Below are positions 13,003 to 15,713 of a stretch of DNA of 15,713 bases, one piece after another. Each line of letters begins with the position of its first letter. Position 1 is the stretch's first letter. The translations under genes were made by a program, and so were the position numbers. Origin of the DNA: an uncultured Oscillospiraceae bacterium (GTDB lineage Bacteria > Bacillota > Clostridia > Oscillospirales > Oscillospiraceae); NCBI GenBank assembly GCA_900752285.1, contig CAADUW010000243.1, positions 1 through 15,713 of the forward strand, given 5' to 3'. A model generated the notes under the pieces. The model did no database searches. It was not told the origin of the DNA and was given only the letters and a program-made list of their open reading frames with translations.

Positions 13003-13037
13003 ACAAAAGCTGTCTGACACAGACACCAAACAAATAT

Positions 13038-13113
<76 letters not shown>

Positions 13114-13132
13114 AAAGCTCGAGAGAGTGAAG

Positions 13133-13167
13133 AAAAACCTTGAAATCATCTGATTTCAAGGTTTTTT
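13133..13167 (+). terminator. Intrinsic terminator after tRNA-Ala
   Basis: AAAAACCTTGAAATC (13133-13147) pairs with GATTTCAAGG plus T's (13152-13166) around loop atct; six T's at 13162-13167. It isolates the integrase from the strong tRNA promoter. Confidence 0.85.
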
Positions 13168-13216
13168 CTTTTCCAAAAGTAGAAAATTCAGGGGATTTGC
13201 AAAAGATACCTGTGCG

Positions 13217-13248
13217 CTTGATTTTTGATGGAAATTTTGAAAATCAAG
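13217..13248 (+). promoter_or_regulatory. Hairpin touching the integrase ribosome binding site
   Basis: CTTGATTTT (13217-13225) and AAAATCAAG (13240-13248) are perfect 9-bp complements with a 14-nt loop. The right arm shares its last two bases with the AGAGG Shine-Dalgarno (13247-13251). It may reduce integrase translation, or it may be an arm-type binding site for the recombinase. Confidence 0.4.
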
Positions 13249-13259
13249 AGGTCAGGTAA

Positions 13260-14201
13260 ATGAAGAAAATCAGGATGAATTGCACCGCCACACTGGACGA
13301 AACCTTTGCCGATTTCCTCCTTTCCCGCAGGGCGAAAGGGCTTGCAGAAAAGACGCTGGAAAGCTATTCCTCCCAATGGAAAGCCGTGGCGCGGCACTTG
13401 GACACGGGAACGGACATTGCCGCGCTCCAAAAGGCAGACTTGGACGCGATGATTGTTTCCATGCGGGACGCGGGGCTTTCTCCCAACAGTATCAACAGCT
13501 ACACGCGCGTTCTGAAATCCTTTTTCTCTTGGTGCAATGAGCAGGGGCTGACCCGTCTGAATATCCCCCTCTACAAGGCCGAGGAAACCGTGAAGGAAAC
13601 CTATTCGGACGCGGAGCTGACCGCGCTTCTGAAAAAGCCCGACATTCGCAAGACAACCTTTGCGGAATATCGGGACTGGGTGATTGTCAATTTCCTTTTG
13701 AACTGCGGGAGCCGCGCCGCGACGGTCAGGGCGATACAAATTCGGGACGTGGATTTGGACGGCGGCGTTGTGTTCTACCGCCACACGAAGAACAGAAAGG
13801 CACAGGTTATTCCCCTTTGCAGCCCCATGATAGCCATTCTGCGGGAGTATGGGCGTTACCGTGGCGGGGAGCCTACGGATTATCTCTTTTGCACGGAAAC
13901 GGGTACACAACTGACGGAGAACGGCTTGCGGCAATCTATCGCAAGATACAACATGCGGCGCGGAGTGCAAAAAACATCTATCCATTTGTTCCGCCACACG
14001 TTCGCACGGAAATATCTGATTGACTGCGGCGGGGACGCGTTTACGCTCCAAAAGCTCCTCGGACATTCCACCCTTGCCATGACGAAGCATTATTGCGCGA
14101 TTTACGACGCGGATTTGACGAAGAACTACGACAACTTTTCCCCTCTGGCGCAAATGAAAGCGAGTGGCGCGAAAATCAAAATGCCTGCCAAAGGCCGCTG
14201 A
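13260..14201 (+). CDS. Tyrosine recombinase/integrase of a mobile element
   Basis: 313 aa. An N-terminal SAM-like core-binding domain (about 10-95, with the GLAEKTLESYSSQWKAV start) is followed by the catalytic domain. All catalytic positions are visible: R152 (CGSRAATVRA), K177 (HTKNRK), H242 and R245 (HLFRH), H269 (LLGHSTLAMTKHY) and the nucleophile Y278. It would catalyse site-specific integration and excision. At 313 aa with no arm-binding domain it is XerC/D-like in size, typical of integrases on Firmicutes transposon-like and ICE-like elements. AGAGG (13247-13251) lies 8 nt before the ATG. It points away from tRNA-Ala, 147 nt upstream, and toward the minus-strand cargo operon. No excisionase gene was found in the window. 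Confidence 0.92.
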   Translation: MKKIRMNCTATLDETFADFLLSRRAKGLAEKTLESYSSQWKAVARHLDTGTDIAALQKADLDAMIVSMRDAGLSPNSINSYTRVLKSFFSWCNEQGLTRLNIPLYKAEETVKETYSDAELTALLKKPDIRKTTFAEYRDWVIVNFLLNCGSRAATVRAIQIRDVDLDGGVVFYRHTKNRKAQVIPLCSPMIAILREYGRYRGGEPTDYLFCTETGTQLTENGLRQSIARYNMRRGVQKTSIHLFRHTFARKYLIDCGGDAFTLQKLLGHSTLAMTKHYCAIYDADLTKNYDNFSPLAQMKASGAKIKMPAKGR

Positions 14202-14251
14202 CGGCTTACCACGGGGCGCGTGGGTGGCGGCGGTATATTTTATCTGTCAGA

Positions 14252-14300
14252 CAACGAAAACGGAGCGGGAAGTGCATACCTCCCGCTCCTACTGCGTTTT
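14252..14300. terminator. Hairpin between convergent integrase and cargo operon
   Basis: GGAGCGGGA (14262-14270) and TCCCGCTCC (14281-14289) pair perfectly around a 10-nt loop, with AAAACG (14257-14262) and CGTTTT (14295-14300) as outer arms. Placement at the convergent junction suggests a bidirectional terminator, although the T-run is not directly adjacent to the stem. Confidence 0.55.
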
Positions 14301-14301
14301 A

Positions 14302-14487
14302 TCAAAATATAAATGGTTCGTCCTTGATTGCTCCATAAGCAAAAGGATTGACCCCCAATTCACTATGGAGAAAATACGCTAATTCTTCCGCTGCAATGAG
14401 AATATCGTCATATTCCTCTTTCTTTTGGTCTGCCCGTATCTGCGTATAGACTGCGTTCAGACTGTCCAGTATTTCCGCTGCTGTCAT
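14302..14487 (-). CDS. Small acidic protein of unknown function
   Basis: 61 aa, not recognised. Mostly helical by eye (TAAEILDSLNAVYTQIRADQ, then DDILIAAEELAYFLHSELG), with a net negative charge and an aromatic C-terminus (EPFIF). No metal-binding or catalytic motif is visible. Its ATG shares one base with the stop of the upstream winged-helix gene (TAATG), so it is translationally coupled to that gene and very likely real. It is the last gene of the cargo operon and ends before the hairpin shared with the integrase. Confidence 0.7.
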   Translation of the reverse strand: MTAAEILDSLNAVYTQIRADQKKEEYDDILIAAEELAYFLHSELGVNPFAYGAIKDEPFIF

Positions 14488-14996
14488 TAAAATTCAAACC
14501 TCCGTTCTGACGGCGCGGGAGAAACCTGTTTCTCCCCGCCGAAACTATTTATCTTATCTGTAATATTTATATTTATTTCTCTGTCCTCTGCCGTGCCGTT
14601 ATTTACGGCTTGCGGCGCTTCAAAAGCGTCTGCCGTAAAGTCATAGCCGCTGGCCGTATCGTCTTTCTCTGTATGCGCGGCGCGTTGTGGTGTTTCATAG
14701 AAATCATAGGTATTGCTGTCCCCGCGCTGGACAAGATAGCCCCTATCTATCAGCTTTGTGAATTGGTCGCGGTATGTGGACTGCGGCATTCCCACCGCCT
14801 GCCGTATGGCAGCGGGCGAGAGCGCAAGAAGATAGCCGTTGGCGTTGGACGCGAAGTATAAGTAAAGCATGAGCGCGTGTGCGCCGAGGTCACGCGCCGC
14901 AGCTTGCCAATGACTGTTTTTGATACCGAGGAAGTCAGACGCGGCGCGTTCTCTGTGTATGGCTATCAGCCGTTGATTTGGTACTGTGTTCGGCAT
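14487..14996 (-). CDS. Winged-helix DNA-binding protein with disordered tail (element-encoded)
   Basis: 169 aa. Residues about 28-103 look like a winged helix: HWQAAARDLGAHALMLYLYF, then LSPAAIRQAVGMPQSTYRDQ and FTKLIDRGYLVQRGD, followed by NTYDFYE as the wing. The rest (about 105-169) is polar and low in hydrophobics, with an ININ repeat, and is probably disordered. The layout recalls replication-initiation or replisome-organiser HTH proteins on phages and integrative elements, but I cannot assign it. AAGGAG (about 15008-15013) lies upstream of the ATG. It overlaps the next gene by one base. It may control replication or transfer of the element, or regulate it. Confidence 0.65.
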   Translation of the reverse strand: MPNTVPNQRLIAIHRERAASDFLGIKNSHWQAAARDLGAHALMLYLYFASNANGYLLALSPAAIRQAVGMPQSTYRDQFTKLIDRGYLVQRGDSNTYDFYETPQRAAHTEKDDTASGYDFTADAFEAPQAVNNGTAEDREININITDKINSFGGEKQVSPAPSERRFEF

Positions 14997-15059
14997 TCTC
15001 CGTTTTCTCCTTCTCTATTGGAACGGCTGGGAGGGAAAGCCCCTCCCGCCGATTAAGTA

Positions 15060-15314
15060 TTATCTTCCGAGACTTTCAATTTTCTCATTCAAGCCATCGA
15101 TTGCGTCAAAAATCTCTGACACGTCCACCGTGGCGGAAATGCGGGAAAGTACGTCCTGCACGATTTCTTCTTTCATTTGCTCCATTTCCCGGCGGCGGTT
15201 TGCTTCATCAATGTTGCAGCTATTCAGATACATCATTCTAAGCGTTGCCTGCATTTCCTTTTCCATGCCGCTGATGAAATGGTCAAACAGTATGTCCTTT
15301 TGAATATTCGCCAT
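15060..15314 (-). CDS. Small coiled-coil protein of unknown function
   Basis: 84 aa, almost entirely helical, with heptad-like patterns in EANRRREMEQMKEEIVQDVLSR and in the C-terminal FDAIDGLNEKIESLGR. Many Met and Glu, no catalytic motif, no cysteine cluster (one Cys only). AAGGAG precedes the ATG (15324-15329). It is the first gene of the minus-strand cargo operon and follows a near-consensus promoter. A structural or oligomerisation role on the mobile element is plausible, but no function can be stated. Confidence 0.7.
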   Translation of the reverse strand: MANIQKDILFDHFISGMEKEMQATLRMMYLNSCNIDEANRRREMEQMKEEIVQDVLSRISATVDVSEIFDAIDGLNEKIESLGR

Positions 15315-15378
15315 TTTTGCGTCTCCTTTCTCTACAAATCTATATTTGAAAGTATGGTTTTCTTAACTTTCTAAGTAT

Positions 15379-15407
15379 ATTATATCAAATTTTTTATACT
15401 GTATCAA
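15379..15407 (-). promoter_or_regulatory. Promoter of the element cargo operon
   Basis: On the minus strand, TTGATA (15407-15402), a 17-bp spacer and TATAAT (15384-15379). Near-consensus; the leader to the coiled-coil gene is about 60 nt. Confidence 0.8.
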
Positions 15408-15414
15408 AGAAAGA

Positions 15415-15713
15415 ACGCTGAATGAAAGCACGATGAAAAAGGGGGTGGCGGGTATGTTTCGGGAAGTCGCGGCGCGTTTTCTCTTTTGACGGTTCTGCGT
15501 GGGCAAGTTGGACACGAAATGCCTTGAAAATCCTCCGTCACCGTCTGATTTCTGCGGATTATTGTTAAATCGCAAGTATTTTGAACGGATTTGCTCTGAT
15601 TTTGGCTGATTCTTCCTGAATCTAAAAGAATCTGATTAATTTGTTCTGAAAACAAAGAATTTTTAAGAAAATCCGCGGAAAACCTTGACAATATATATAT
15701 ATATATATATATA
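15415..15713. other. AT-rich gene-free region at the right edge, with short repeats and a TA run
   Basis: No credible gene. CTGAT/CTGAA words occur at 15545, 15596, 15606, 15616, 15632 and 15646, three of them exactly 10 bp apart. GATTCTT (15608-15614) and AAGAATC (15626-15632) form an inverted repeat. A TTGACA (15685-15690) is followed by an alternating AT run from 15691 to the window end. This could be an origin or regulatory region of the element. The dinucleotide run may simply mark a contig break. Confidence 0.45.

Noticed and set aside
12773..13033. N-terminal extension of galactokinase to 13033
   Set aside because: It runs through the galKT promoter and hairpins into the tRNA promoter; the family start and a strong ribosome binding site are at 12772.
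15404..15691. Minus-strand open frames at the right edge (15363-15575 and 15404-15691)
   Set aside because: TTG start beside the TA run or no ribosome binding site, biased composition, no domain; they also cross the cargo promoter.

Overview
The window looks like chromosomal DNA from a gut-type Clostridia, probably Oscillospirales (Ruminococcaceae-like). This is inferred from moderately high GC, strong AGGAGG ribosome binding sites, consensus TTGACA/TATAAT promoters, two FeoA genes plus FeoB plus a FeoB-associated Cys-rich peptide, an EpsC-type serine acetyltransferase, a class-2 GalT, and palindromic intergenic repeats of a kind common in these bacteria. No rRNA or marker gene is present, so the placement is tentative.

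Layout. (1) 1-402: no gene; one composite palindromic repeat. (2) 403-1122 (-): SAM methyltransferase, read from a promoter that carries a TetR-like palindrome. (3) 1330-4671 (+): iron operon feoA1-feoA2-feoB-Cys-rich peptide, with a strong promoter and three copies of GTTAGC-N4-GCTAAC, probably a DtxR/IdeR-type metalloregulator site; then a small HMA metal-binding protein. (4) 5018-6679 (+): an AbrB-type regulator with a self-overlapping operator candidate, coupled to a GT1/MGT glycosyltransferase with an unusual membrane tail. (5) 6690-6970: a second, diverged copy of the repeat cluster seen at the left end. (6) 7002-8028 (+): serine O-acetyltransferase. (7) 8083-10023: a short HTH gene and a convergent polytopic membrane protein (DUF6020-like) overlap antisense by 190 bp. 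The membrane gene also appears frameshifted at its start, so this looks like a decayed, rearranged locus. (8) 10056-12817 (-): galK-galT, translationally coupled, possibly leading into the membrane gene. (9) 12997-13113: promoter and tRNA-Ala(GGC).

From just after the tRNA to the right edge lies what appears to be the left end of an integrated element. It holds a tyrosine recombinase with a complete R-K-HxxR-H-Y set, then a minus-strand operon of three small accessory genes (coiled coil, winged helix with disordered tail, small acidic protein), then an AT-rich gene-free region that ends in a TA dinucleotide run at the window edge. The other end of the element is outside the window.

The most interesting points are the three-copy iron operator, including one copy between an internal terminator and feoB; the doubly damaged membrane gene fused antisense to a truncated HTH gene; the AbrB/glycosyltransferase pair; an unexplained multi-hairpin segment between galK and the tRNA; and the tRNA-adjacent element with uncharacterised cargo. 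I saw no CRISPR array, no recognised riboswitch and no obvious defence system.
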